Shown: in pieces, positions 7,470 through 15,767 of the stretch | Position numbering within the stretch: the first letter of the stretch is position 1 | Layout: each line of letters starts with the position of its first letter | Origin: Candidatus Leptofilum gracile | GTDB lineage: Bacteria > Chloroflexota > Anaerolineae > Promineifilales > Promineifilaceae | Length of the DNA: 64,000 bases | Reading direction: 5' to 3' | Assembly: GCA_016713825.1 (NCBI GenBank) | Contig: JADJOJ010000012.1 | Span: 186,001-250,000 of the forward strand | Made by a program: the position numbers and the translations under genes | The notes under the pieces: model-generated | Database searches by the model: none | What the model saw: the letters and a program-made list of their open reading frames with translations, nothing else | Told to the model about the DNA's origin: nothing

Positions 7470-8990
7470 CTCCCAGAAAGGCTGGCGCATAATGCGCTTG
7501 AGCGTTTTGCCCGCGACGCTGCGCGGAAAGTCGTCCATGATGACGATGCGGCTCACTTTTTGGTAACGCGCCTCGACGCGCTCGTTGACCCAGTTGCGCA
7601 GCTCGTCTTCGCTAATCGCGCCGGGTTGGTGCAGGATGACGGTGGCCATCGGGGTTTCGCCCCATTTGTCGTGTGGGATGCCGAAAACGGCCGTTTCCCG
7701 CACCGCCGGATGCTGCACAATCAGCTCCTCAATGTCGCGCGGGTAGACGTTCACCCCCCCAGAGATGATCAAATCTTTTTGCCGATCGACTAAAAAAAGG
7801 AACCCATCCTCATCCACGTAACCCAAATCGCCGCTGAACAGCCAACCGTCGCGGATGGCGTGGGCGGTGAGATCGGGGCGTTTGTAGTAGCCGGGCATGG
7901 TGATGGGGCCGCGCCCCACAATCTCGCCCACTTCGCCGGGGGCACACGCCTCGCCCACTTCGTTGACGATGCGCATCTCAAACAGCGGCGGCGGCGCGCC
8001 CACGCTGCCCGGCTTTTGCGGGAAGTCGTATTTGTCCAGAATGGTGACAAAACCTTCGGTGAGGCCGTACAGCTCGTAAAAACGGCCGGGCAGGTGCCGG
8101 TCCAGCGCCTCTTTGTGCTCCAGGTGCAGCGGTGCACCGACGGAACAAACCATCTCCAGCGACTGCATGGTGGCCGGATCAAAGTTGGGCGCGTGCAGCA
8201 TGGCGATGATTTGCGAAGGCACCATCATGAGGTGCGTCACTTTTTCCTGCGCCACCGTTTCGATGAGCGCTTGAGCGTCAAAATAGGGGTGCAAAATGTA
8301 TTTACAGCCCTGGAACATGGCGGGCATCAGCGTGAGAAACGCACCGTTGAAAACGAGCGAGCCGGTGTGCAAAATGACGCTTTCTGGCGTGATGCGGTAC
8401 GCCGTGGCGAAGCTGGTGCAGTAGGCGGCGCGGATGGCGTGGGTGTGCACGATCCCTTTGGGCAAGCCCGTCGTGCCGCTGCTGTAGATGATGTTGTAGG
8501 GGTCATCCTCGTGAACGGCCGTAAATGGCGGTTCGGTTTCGGCGGCAACGGCCGTTAACGCCCCATAATTTGCATATCCATCCAACTCCCCATCAACCAA
8601 AACGAAGCGAGTGGGCGCGATGTTGGCCAGATCGCCGCGAACGTTGTTTAGCTCTGGAGCAAAATCGGCCGTGGTGACCACGGCGACGCTGTCCGAATCG
8701 TTGAGCAGGCGGCTGAGGCCGCTGCCGCGCAGCATCGGGCTGAGCGGCACCACCACCACACCGATTTTGGCGACGGCCCAGAAAATCTCTAACTGTTCTA
8801 AGCAGTTGGGCAAAATGGTAGCCAGCTTGTCGCCCTTTTGCAGGCCAAGCTGCACCAGGGCATTGGCGATGCGGTTCACACGGCCGTTTAGTTGGCGGAA
8901 GGTTAGAGAATGGGCTTGGAAGAGAACGGCCGTTTTGTGTGGGCGATAGATTGCGTGCCTGGGTAACAACGTCCCAATGTTCACATGCAT
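7455..8990 (-). CDS. AMP-forming acyl-CoA synthetase (third of three)
   Basis: 511 residues. Motifs: YSSGTTGLPKG (near residue 170), LYGLTEGFVT, GWLFSGDLGYVDEDGF, DRQKDLIISGGVNVYPRDIE and PRSVAGKTLKRIM with the A10 lysine. It is more diverged from the two other synthetases than they are from each other (Ser in place of Thr in the P-loop, GGVNVYPRDIE hinge), which suggests another acid substrate. The ATG at 8990 has GAGAG six bases upstream. It is the first gene of the minus-strand cluster and diverges from the metallophosphoesterase at 9228, so its promoter should lie in 8991-9227. Confidence 0.9.
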   Translation of the reverse strand: MHVNIGTLLPRHAIYRPHKTAVLFQAHSLTFRQLNGRVNRIANALVQLGLQKGDKLATILPNCLEQLEIFWAVAKIGVVVVPLSPMLRGSGLSRLLNDSDSVAVVTTADFAPELNNVRGDLANIAPTRFVLVDGELDGYANYGALTAVAAETEPPFTAVHEDDPYNIIYSSGTTGLPKGIVHTHAIRAAYCTSFATAYRITPESVILHTGSLVFNGAFLTLMPAMFQGCKYILHPYFDAQALIETVAQEKVTHLMMVPSQIIAMLHAPNFDPATMQSLEMVCSVGAPLHLEHKEALDRHLPGRFYELYGLTEGFVTILDKYDFPQKPGSVGAPPPLFEMRIVNEVGEACAPGEVGEIVGRGPITMPGYYKRPDLTAHAIRDGWLFSGDLGYVDEDGFLFLVDRQKDLIISGGVNVYPRDIEELIVQHPAVRETAVFGIPHDKWGETPMATVILHQPGAISEDELRNWVNERVEARYQKVSRIVIMDDFPRSVAGKTLKRIMRQPFWESGER

Positions 8991-9227
8991 AAAATTCTCT
9001 CGGTCATTGCTGCTCCTCTTCCCAGGAGCGACGGCTGATGCGGGCAGGGAATAATCTGTTTGGGCAGTTTACCAAAGCGAGGTTGCCTAAAAGTAACAAA
9101 ACTGTACAACTTCGGGCACTTTTTGCCATTTACTGAAATCTTCGCAGCTGGGAGCAATCGAGTAAAATAGGCACTGGTTTGCGCCATGCAAACGCACTCA
9201 TCATAGTCGAGGAAACCAAAACGAAGC

Positions 9228-10457
9228 ATGCAACATACACCTTTGCGTGAAGAGAGTCATGAATTAGACGAACCAACGCTGAATATTTTGGAAGAAGGGC
9301 TGCTGCATAAAATCATGCTGGTGTTTCACCTGCCCACTCGTTTGCCGGCGGTGCTGGTGGTGGCCCTGGCGCTGCTGCTGGCCGCAATGGCTGGGGCAGC
9401 GTGGAGCTTCATCACCCATGACGGACCGATGGCCCAACGGGTAGCCGTGCTGCTGCTGCTGTTCATGACGGCAGACATGGCGCTGCTGCTAACTTTGCCG
9501 CAGCAAAAGGTGTCGTTTGGGCCGTGGAAGGCGCAGCTGTTTGTGCTGGCGATGCCGCGCCTGGCGGCCACGATGGCGGTGGCGCTGCTCGCCTCCTGGT
9601 TGAGTGGCAATTGGAGTTTGTGGCTGTTCCTGGCGTTTCAGGTGGCAGGTACGGCCGCTTTCATTCGCGGCTACTTTATTGAGCCGTTTAAGCTAAAGTT
9701 AACGGCCGTTATGACCTTCACCGACCGCCTGCCGCTGGGCACAGAGCCAATCACGGTGCTGCACATCAGCGATTTGCACGTGGAGCGGTTGACTCAGCGT
9801 GAAGCGCGTGTGCTGGAGCTGGCCCGCGAGGCGAAGCCAGACGTCATCGTTATCTCAGGGGATTACGTGAACCTCTCCTACAACCGCGATCCGGAAACGC
9901 TGCGGCAGGTGCGCCAGCTGTTGAGCCAGCTGTCGGCCCCGTACGGCGTGTTTGCCACTTTGGGCAGCCCCCCAGTCGATTTGCGTGAAACGGTGGCCCC
10001 AATTTTTGAAGGATTAACAAACGTGACGCTGCTGCGCCATGGCTGGCAGCAGGTGAATTTGGGCAACGGCCGTTCCCTCACCGTTATGGGCCTGGATTGC
10101 AGCCACGATTTGCCAGTTGATGCCGATCGCCTGGCGCGGCTGGCCGCTGCTGCCCCCCAAGATTCTCCCCAACTTTTGGTTTACCATTCTCCTGAACTGA
10201 TGCCCGAAGCGGCCGAGCATGGCATTGACTTGTACGTTTGTGGCCACACGCACGGCGGGCAGGTACGGCTGCCGTTTATTGGGCCGATTTTTACCAGTTC
10301 CCAGCTGGGTCGCCGCTTTGTGATGGGGCTGTATAAAATCGGCCGTACCACCCTTTACGTCAGCCGGGGCATTGGCCTGGAAGGGCTCAGCGCTCCCCGC
10401 GTCCGCTTCCTCTGCCCCCCGGAGATGACCCTCTTCACCCTCATGCCCAAAGGCTGA
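9228..10457 (+). CDS. Membrane-anchored metallophosphoesterase-like protein with altered GNHD motif
   Basis: 409 residues. The N-terminal ~150 residues contain about four hydrophobic segments; the rest is a calcineurin-like (YkuE-type) domain. Visible metal-site motifs are ISDLHVERL (D-x-H), VISGDYVN (GD), LLVYHSPE and VCGHTHGGQ (GHxH). Where the family normally has GNH(D/E), this protein reads TLGSPPVD (9958-9980), so the bridging Asn and the following His are missing. It may have reduced or altered phosphoesterase activity, or the nearby Asp may compensate. The family acts on phosphate esters or nucleotides at the membrane. No operon partner: it is divergent from the acyl-CoA cluster, and a repeat array follows. 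Confidence 0.8.
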   Translation: MQHTPLREESHELDEPTLNILEEGLLHKIMLVFHLPTRLPAVLVVALALLLAAMAGAAWSFITHDGPMAQRVAVLLLLFMTADMALLLTLPQQKVSFGPWKAQLFVLAMPRLAATMAVALLASWLSGNWSLWLFLAFQVAGTAAFIRGYFIEPFKLKLTAVMTFTDRLPLGTEPITVLHISDLHVERLTQREARVLELAREAKPDVIVISGDYVNLSYNRDPETLRQVRQLLSQLSAPYGVFATLGSPPVDLRETVAPIFEGLTNVTLLRHGWQQVNLGNGRSLTVMGLDCSHDLPVDADRLARLAAAAPQDSPQLLVYHSPELMPEAAEHGIDLYVCGHTHGGQVRLPFIGPIFTSSQLGRRFVMGLYKIGRTTLYVSRGIGLEGLSAPRVRFLCPPEMTLFTLMPKG

Positions 10458-10545
10458 GAAATTGTGAATGGTGAATAATTAACGGTGAATTGTGAATGAG
10501 GGGTTCGGTCATTCACAATTAAAAATTCACGATTCACAATTCATT
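10458..10545. repeat. Inverted array of AATTGTGAATGGTGAAT repeats
   Basis: Units of TTGTGAAT/GGTGAAT (10462-10500) face ATTCACAATT/ATTCACGATTC units (10510-10545). This forms an extended AT-rich dyad between the metallophosphoesterase and the YccF-like gene. Confidence 0.75.
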
Positions 10546-10667
10546 ATTTTCCTTTTGCCTCCAAGCCGTTTTGCAACATTCTCAAATAAAAGACGTATTG
10601 GTTGGTGTAAGTAAAAAATTGGTTGGTTCGCAAACTCTGCTGAACCAAATGAACTGTGAGGCAAAAA

Positions 10668-11102
10668 ATGACAACTGATTCGGCCACAATGAAACTAAAA
10701 GAAAATAATGCGGAAACCCCGTTTTTGCTGCGGGTCATCTGGTTTTTTGTATTTGGCTGGGAGCTGACGGGTATCTGGATTTTGGTGGCCTGGGCGCTGA
10801 ACGCCTCAATCATCGGCCTGCCTTTGGGCTTGTGGATGATAGACCGGGTGCCCCAGGTGCTCACCCTGAAGGCGCGGCCTGGGGTGATGGTGACGGATTT
10901 GGGAGACGGCCGTTCCCAATTCCTTCCCGCTTCCAACACCCCTTTCCTCATCCGGGCGATCTACTTTGTGCTGTTTGGCTGGTGGTTTAGCCTCATCTGG
11001 GCTGTGCTAGCCTACCTGCTGTGCGCCACCATCATCGGCCTGCCTCTGGGGATTATGATGCTAAACGGTTTGCCCACCGTAACAACGTTAGCCAAAAGCT
11101 AA
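10668..11102 (+). CDS. YccF-like inner-membrane protein with two internal repeats
   Basis: 144 residues. Two homologous halves are obvious: PFLLRVIWFFVFGWELT...IIGLPLGLWMID and PFLIRAIYFVLFGWWFS...IIGLPLGIMMLN. Each has two hydrophobic helices and the IIGLPLG signature of the YccF domain (formerly DUF307). It is an integral membrane protein of unknown biochemical role. The ATG at 10668 is preferred because GAGG lies six bases upstream; a GTG at 10656 is in frame but has no ribosome-binding site. A strong terminator follows directly. Confidence 0.8.
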   Translation: MTTDSATMKLKENNAETPFLLRVIWFFVFGWELTGIWILVAWALNASIIGLPLGLWMIDRVPQVLTLKARPGVMVTDLGDGRSQFLPASNTPFLIRAIYFVLFGWWFSLIWAVLAYLLCATIIGLPLGIMMLNGLPTVTTLAKS

Positions 11103-11120
11103 ACGCAAACCATGAATTAA

Positions 11121-11160
11121 AAAGCCCCGCTCGGTTTCAAGAGCGGGGCTTTTTTTTTTT
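11121..11160 (+). terminator. Rho-independent terminator after the YccF-like gene
   Basis: A 12-bp perfect GC-rich stem (11121-11132 with 11141-11152), an 8-nt loop, and a run of T residues to 11160. Confidence 0.95.
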
Positions 11161-11265
11161 GAATCAGACACTGATTTTCACAGATTCACACTGATTTTTT
11201 CTCTGGACTTTTTTGGTTTTGCGCCTTTGCATGAGTTTTTTCAGTGGACGCTATGTATCCCATTT

Positions 11266-12345
11266 TTAAGACAAGGCAGACCACACTTCCAGCTTGGCCC
11301 GCACCCGGCGGATCACTTCGTTGGTGAACTCATCGGTGTTGGCGGTGCCGCTAATATCGGCCGTGCGGATGCCGTCGTACACTGTTTCTAGCGTGGATTC
11401 GTAGATGGCCCGGCTGGCCCGCTTTGCTTCTGGCTCCCGCATGAAGGAGAGCAGCCCGGCGCTGGCCAAAATCATCGCCATCGGATTGGCCCGATTTTGC
11501 CCTTGCAGGGTAGGGGCGGTGCCGTGCGGCGCTTCGGCCATGACGCAATCCACCTCGCCATTATCATCCACCGAAATCACCATCGATTCTGAGCCAGCAA
11601 TGGAGCCAAACATTTGCAGCACCATGTCCGACAGCAAATCGCCATCCCGGTTTAGGCTGGGGATGACCAGCGGCTCGCCTGTGGTGGCCAGCAGCAGGGC
11701 AAAGGTGGCGTCAATCAGCTGCGGTTCGTAACGCACGTTGGGGTATTTTTTGGCGGTGGCGTCCATCTCTTCCTTAAACATCCCTTCGTACACCGGGCTG
11801 ACGGTGAATTTGGGGCCACCGAATACTTTGGCCCCGGTGTTGCGGGCGTGCAGGAAGGCGTATTCGGCCACGGCGCGACAGACGCGGCGGGTAATCTTTT
11901 CTGTGCGATAAGAAATTTCGTCTGGGGAACCCTCTTCGCCTTCGCGCCACTCTTTGGCTCCGTAGGCATCGTCGCGGGCCATGCGCACCACGCTGATGGG
12001 GGCGTATACACCAGCGATGGGGCGCACGCCGGGAATGCGCCGCCCGGTGCGCAGAATCACTTCGGCGTCCATCTCTTCGCGCAGAATGCGGTTGGGGCTG
12101 CCCACGTCGCCTTGCTGCTCTGGGGTGACGGTGGCGGCCTTTAGCGCCAGCCGGTGCTGCCGGATCGCTTTGCCTGCTTCGTAGACGATTTTGTTTTTGG
12201 TGGCGCGCCGATTTTCCAGGCTCAGATCAAAGCGTAAAAAGTTTAGCTCCAGGCGAATAACGCTGGGTTCCAAAACGCGAATCGCTTCTTCCAATAATTC
12301 CTGGCCGGTTTGATCGCCTTCCAAAATAACAATTGTTCGGGTCAT
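11266..12345 (-). CDS. Isocitrate/3-isopropylmalate-type beta-decarboxylating dehydrogenase
   Basis: 359 residues from the ATG at 12345. The segments ILEGDQTGQELLEEA, VRPIAGVYAP, SLNRDGDLLSDMV (metal-binding Asp residues, N-x-x-G-D-x-x-S-D pattern) and EAPHGTAP (substrate/NADP region, normally E(A/P)VHG(S/T)AP) place it in the isocitrate/isopropylmalate dehydrogenase superfamily. It would oxidatively decarboxylate a 2-hydroxy acid such as isocitrate, isopropylmalate or homoisocitrate. Because a LysW-type lysine pathway sits at the right end of the window, homoisocitrate is an attractive but unproven substrate. AGGAG lies about 11 bases before the start. The 29 extra upstream codons (Asn/Gln/Pro-rich) are translated GGTTGGTGG repeat. 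Confidence 0.8.
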   Translation of the reverse strand: MTRTIVILEGDQTGQELLEEAIRVLEPSVIRLELNFLRFDLSLENRRATKNKIVYEAGKAIRQHRLALKAATVTPEQQGDVGSPNRILREEMDAEVILRTGRRIPGVRPIAGVYAPISVVRMARDDAYGAKEWREGEEGSPDEISYRTEKITRRVCRAVAEYAFLHARNTGAKVFGGPKFTVSPVYEGMFKEEMDATAKKYPNVRYEPQLIDATFALLLATTGEPLVIPSLNRDGDLLSDMVLQMFGSIAGSESMVISVDDNGEVDCVMAEAPHGTAPTLQGQNRANPMAMILASAGLLSFMREPEAKRASRAIYESTLETVYDGIRTADISGTANTDEFTNEVIRRVRAKLEVWSALS

Positions 12346-12362
12346 GATAGATGTGTCTCCTG

Positions 12363-12450
12363 TAGATAGTGGCTGGTGGTTGCTGGTGGTTGGTTGTTGG
12401 TTTGGTTGGTGGTTAGCTGCAAGATTGACCACCGGGCACTAACCGCTAAC
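12363..12450. repeat. GGTTGGTTGTTGG repeat array
   Basis: Many GGTTG/GGTGG units (12370-12417) are followed by the inverse type CACTAACCGCTAACCGCC (12436-12453). The array separates the dehydrogenase from the FemAB-like gene and overlaps the latter's C-terminal codons. Confidence 0.75.
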
Positions 12451-13561
12451 CGCCCGTTTGTTTTTTGCGGCGCAGGTAGTTGAGGTATTTGGGTAGGACG
12501 ACGGTGTAGAGTTGGTAGAGCAACGGCCGTACCGCAAAATCCCACGCGCCAATATGCCGTACCACTTGCCCGCTGAAGCCTTCTTTGAAGCGCCAGACGC
12601 CCCACAGGCGGTCGCTTTCCCCAAATTCATCGGGCGCGCCCCAGAAGTCGTAGATGGTGCAGCCTTGCGCCTTGGCCCAGCGGATCGCTTCCCATTGCAG
12701 CAGGTGGTTGGGCATGCGCTGCCGCTCTTTGTCTGTCGATGCGCCGTACATGTAAATGACGCGCTGGCCGTACTTCACCAGGTAAACGGCCGCTACCGGG
12801 TCCCGTTCAAATTCGGCAATGAGCAGGTGGCCCATGCCTGCCTGATGAAAACTTTGCCAGGCGTCCAGGTAGTAGGCGGCGGGGCGAATGCCGAAGCCGT
12901 CGCGGACGGCCGTTTCTGCATACATCTCGGCCATGATGGGGAAATCGGCCTCGTTGCCCGCCCGGACGACGATCCCTTTGCGCCCCGCCAGCCGGATGTT
13001 GTAGCGAGTTTTGGACTTCATGGCCGCCAAAAGCGTTTCTTCTGACTGGGTCAGGTCTAGCTCGACGGTGTTGCGAAACTGAATTTGTTCGTCAGAAAAG
13101 CGCCAGCCCCGGTCTTTGAGTTCCTGGGTGAATTTGCTGCCGAGCGGAGACGGCCGTTCCACCTCATCCCCCCAGCTTTTTACCACCTCCGGGTCAATCT
13201 TGATGAAGATAGCCCGTTCCTGTCGGGCGATCTTTTCTAGCTCGGCCAGCACCACGCGGCGCAGGGCGCCATCTTTGTAATCCAGCGCAGGCCCTTTGGG
13301 CACATATAAAATGCAGTACGGCGTGCGCGGAATTTTGCGCTTAAGCACCATTGCCGCCGCCAGCGGCTCCCAACTGCTCTCGCCGATGGTGAGCGTCAGC
13401 GGGAGGGGCGTCCAGCCCCAGCGGGATTTTTGCGCCGCCCAGGCCCAGCTTTGCAGCGCGTGGCCGTTGGGCATTTTGGCCAGTGCCTGGGTAAAGGTTG
13501 TTTTTGATTTTTCCAGCTTAAAGGTAGAAGCCCGGTAGGTGGGTTCTTTTTGAGTTGTCAT
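12446..13561 (-). CDS. FemAB/FemX family peptidoglycan bridge-type aminoacyltransferase (copy 1)
   Basis: 371 residues with two GNAT-like halves. Recognisable segments are LQSWAWAAQKSRWGW near the N-terminus, MKSKTRYNIRLAGRKGI (about residues 180-196, the FemAB core), YMYGASTDKERQRMPNHLLQWEAI, and GCTIYDFWGAPDEFGE followed by GVWRFKEGFSG. The family transfers an amino acid from aminoacyl-tRNA to a cell-wall precursor; close relatives use other acceptors. The adjacent paralogue at 13653-14717 has the same architecture, so the pair probably adds successive residues or arose by tandem duplication. No strong Shine-Dalgarno is seen before 13561. Confidence 0.88.
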   Translation of the reverse strand: MTTQKEPTYRASTFKLEKSKTTFTQALAKMPNGHALQSWAWAAQKSRWGWTPLPLTLTIGESSWEPLAAAMVLKRKIPRTPYCILYVPKGPALDYKDGALRRVVLAELEKIARQERAIFIKIDPEVVKSWGDEVERPSPLGSKFTQELKDRGWRFSDEQIQFRNTVELDLTQSEETLLAAMKSKTRYNIRLAGRKGIVVRAGNEADFPIMAEMYAETAVRDGFGIRPAAYYLDAWQSFHQAGMGHLLIAEFERDPVAAVYLVKYGQRVIYMYGASTDKERQRMPNHLLQWEAIRWAKAQGCTIYDFWGAPDEFGESDRLWGVWRFKEGFSGQVVRHIGAWDFAVRPLLYQLYTVVLPKYLNYLRRKKQTGG

Positions 13562-13579
13562 GTTTAATCGTGATTTGGG

Positions 13580-13657
13580 GGATTGAGTGAAAAGTAATTG
13601 AGTAATTAGGTAATCAGGTAATCAGGTAATTGTTAATTACTCAATTACTCAATTACT
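13580..13657. repeat. GTAATTGAGTAATTAGG repeat array
   Basis: Direct units (AATTGAGTAATTAGGTAATC) at about 13598-13630 face ATTACTCAATTACTC units at 13635-13657, between the two FemAB-like genes. The family also occurs at 35980-36036, 37887-37920, 40672-40702, 46865-46900 and 52158-52221. Confidence 0.85.
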
Positions 13658-14717
13658 TCTTTCCCCTACGCCATTGGTAAAGTTTATAGACGAGTTTGTT
13701 GTAGATGCGATCGGTTGCGCCGATGGTGCGCTGGATGTCGCCGCCGAAGCCGCGTTTGAAGCGGTAGACGCCCCACAGGCCGTCGCTGCGGTCAGAGAAG
13801 TTGCCTTCCAGCTCTGCTTCTGGCGCATCGGGCACGCCCCAGAGGTCGTAGTAGTGGCAGCCCTGGGCTTTGGCCCATTCCATGGCGGCCCACTGGACGG
13901 CGTAGGTGGGCATGCGCTGCCGCTCTTCGTTGCTGGAAGCGCCGTAGAGGTAAGCGGCCGTTTTGCCCAAGGCAAAGACCATCACGCCCGCTAACGGCCG
14001 TTCCTCATACTCTGCCAAAAATAAGGCCACCTGGCCCATCGGCTCGAAAATTTCAAAGGCGGCATGGTAATACATGGGGGTGTGTACGCCAAACTGGTCC
14101 CGCTCGCCCGTCAGGCGCATCAATTTGTTAAAGGCTGGGATATCTTTGAGGCTGCCCTGCCGCACGGTGACCCCTTTTTTGGCGGCCAGCCGGATGTTGT
14201 AGCGGGTTTTTTGCTTCATGTTGGCCAGAATTTCGTCGGGAGACGGCCGTAAATCGATCAAAACCGTGTTGGGTGGTTGGATGGTGTCGCTATTGGGCAG
14301 TAGGTTGTGCTGCTGGCAGATGGCCTGCCAGTTTGCGGTTGTTTCCTCAGTTTGCCACAGCAGCGGTTCCATCTTTAAAATGCTCGCGCCTCGCTCGTAC
14401 ACCGACTGGTCAATCTGGTTGAACAAGATGGTTACCTGCTCTTCATCGTGCCAATTCACCAGCGGGCCGTGGGGGATGTAGGCCATCTTCACCATTCCGG
14501 CAGCGGCAGAGCGATAGAGCACCTGCGCTCCGGCGATCAGCTGGCCTTCTTTGCGCATCCAAACGCGGTGCGACTTCCAGCCAAAGCGGTTTTTGAGCCT
14601 GGCCCAGTTGGTGGTTTGCAAAATGGAGCCGTGCGGGTGGTTGGCGACAAACTCATCCCACTCGGCATCTTCTTTACTGTACGGCCGTTCGCCAATTTCT
14701 AAGAATTTATCCAACAT
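13653..14717 (-). CDS. FemAB/FemX family peptidoglycan bridge-type aminoacyltransferase (copy 2)
   Basis: 354 residues, paralogue of the adjacent downstream gene. Segments: LQTTNWARLKNRFGWK, AYIPHGPLVNW, MKQKTRYNIRLAAKKGVTV (FemAB core), YLYGASSNEERQRMPTYAVQW and CHYYDLWGVPDAPEAE followed by GVYRFKRGFGG. It presumably uses aminoacyl-tRNA and a lipid-linked or cross-bridge acceptor in the cytoplasm. Its start (14717) faces the zinc-ribbon gene at 14815, so a divergent promoter probably lies within 14718-14814. An L,D-transpeptidase is encoded 1 kb away, in line with an envelope theme. Confidence 0.88.
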   Translation of the reverse strand: MLDKFLEIGERPYSKEDAEWDEFVANHPHGSILQTTNWARLKNRFGWKSHRVWMRKEGQLIAGAQVLYRSAAAGMVKMAYIPHGPLVNWHDEEQVTILFNQIDQSVYERGASILKMEPLLWQTEETTANWQAICQQHNLLPNSDTIQPPNTVLIDLRPSPDEILANMKQKTRYNIRLAAKKGVTVRQGSLKDIPAFNKLMRLTGERDQFGVHTPMYYHAAFEIFEPMGQVALFLAEYEERPLAGVMVFALGKTAAYLYGASSNEERQRMPTYAVQWAAMEWAKAQGCHYYDLWGVPDAPEAELEGNFSDRSDGLWGVYRFKRGFGGDIQRTIGATDRIYNKLVYKLYQWRRGKK

Positions 14718-14814
14718 AACCGCCGATTATACCGGAAATATGCAAGATGGCTGGCAAGGGGCTTTATGCTACAATCCGGCAGCGAATCCTCACAAATTTA
14801 GGGCAAAACATACC

Positions 14815-15510
14815 ATGAATATGCACCAACTGTTTCAACTGCAAAAGCTAGATACAGAAATCGACGAGAAAAAGAAGCGCTTGGGTGATGTGCTCAAGGC
14901 TCAAAAAGAGCCGCAGTCGCTGCTGGCGGCACGGCAGCGAGACGAAGCCGCCAGGGCGGAGCTGCAAAAATGGCAGGCCAAGCACCAGGATTTAACGTTG
15001 GAAGTGGGCGGTCTTTCTAGCAAAGCCAAAAATTCCGAGAACAAGCTCTATTCTGGCAAAGTGACCAATCCCAAGGAGCTGTCTGATTTGCAGCAGGAGA
15101 TCGAGGCATTGGGGCGGCGCAAGGCGGTGCTGGAAGATGCTGTGCTGGAGACGTTGGTAACGATTGAGAATGCCCAAACAGAAAAAACGGCCGCAGCTGA
15201 AGCGTTGGCAACGGCCGTTGCCAGCTGGGAAAAACAAAGCGCTCACCTGAAGGCCGAGCAAAATGAGCTGGCCCTGAGCCTGCACAAGCTAATGCAAACG
15301 CGCAAAACCAAAGCGTCTGCCTTTGATGCTGCCACTTTGCAGGAGTATGACCAGCTGCGGAAACAAAAGCACGGTACGGCCGTTGCCGGGCTGCGGGTAA
15401 ACATGTGCCTGGGCTGCCGCACCACCGTCTCGGCCAACAAGGTGAGGGAAGTGAGCGAGGGGCGCAAAGTGTATTGCGGTGGCTGCGGCCGTTTGCTGGC
15501 CGCGCCGTGA
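14815..15510 (+). CDS. Coiled-coil protein with C4 zinc ribbon (zf-RING_7/CT398 type)
   Basis: 231 residues. Residues ~1-190 are a long charged, Ala/Glu/Lys-rich helical hairpin typical of a coiled coil. The C-terminus carries CLGC (about residue 198) and CGGC (about 221), a four-cysteine zinc ribbon. The arrangement matches the conserved family of putative nucleic-acid-binding zinc-ribbon proteins. The ATG at 14815 follows AGGG by about 11 bases; a second ATG at 14821 is equally possible. The frame is open to 14551, but that part lies over the opposing FemAB-like gene and is rejected. Confidence 0.85.
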   Translation: MNMHQLFQLQKLDTEIDEKKKRLGDVLKAQKEPQSLLAARQRDEAARAELQKWQAKHQDLTLEVGGLSSKAKNSENKLYSGKVTNPKELSDLQQEIEALGRRKAVLEDAVLETLVTIENAQTEKTAAAEALATAVASWEKQSAHLKAEQNELALSLHKLMQTRKTKASAFDAATLQEYDQLRKQKHGTAVAGLRVNMCLGCRTTVSANKVREVSEGRKVYCGGCGRLLAAP

Positions 15511-15767
15511 TGGATAAACTTAACAAATCTTAAGTTTTGCCCGTTGGCTAGATTCGGACTTGTGTCCCATTTTTGATTCGTGATACTATTTAGGGGGTAG
15601 GTTGTTTGGGGAACGGCCGTAATGCATTCCGCCACCCATCCCCTATACTATATGGAAGCTACCTGAGCAAAACGAGATAATTTGGCACAAAACGCACCCC
15701 TCAAAAATCTCTGTAATCTCTGTGGCCCCAATTTTGGAAACTTTTTAAAAGGAGTATTCACCAACAC
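15511..15767. other. Intergenic region upstream of the L,D-transpeptidase
   Basis: No gene is seen. There is one ACGGCCGT site (15614), a CTCTGTAATCTCTGTGG repeat remnant (about 15709-15725), and GGAG about 13 bases before the downstream ATG. A promoter is likely here but I could not place one. Confidence 0.5.

Noticed and set aside
8981..9229. 82-codon minus-strand frame in the divergent spacer
   Set aside because: It overlaps the start of the acyl-CoA synthetase, has no ribosome-binding site, and its composition looks non-coding.
12345..12432. Asn/Gln/Pro-rich N-terminus on the dehydrogenase as a real extension
   Set aside because: It is the translation of the GGTTGGTGG repeat; the internal ATG with AGGAG upstream starts at the conserved region.
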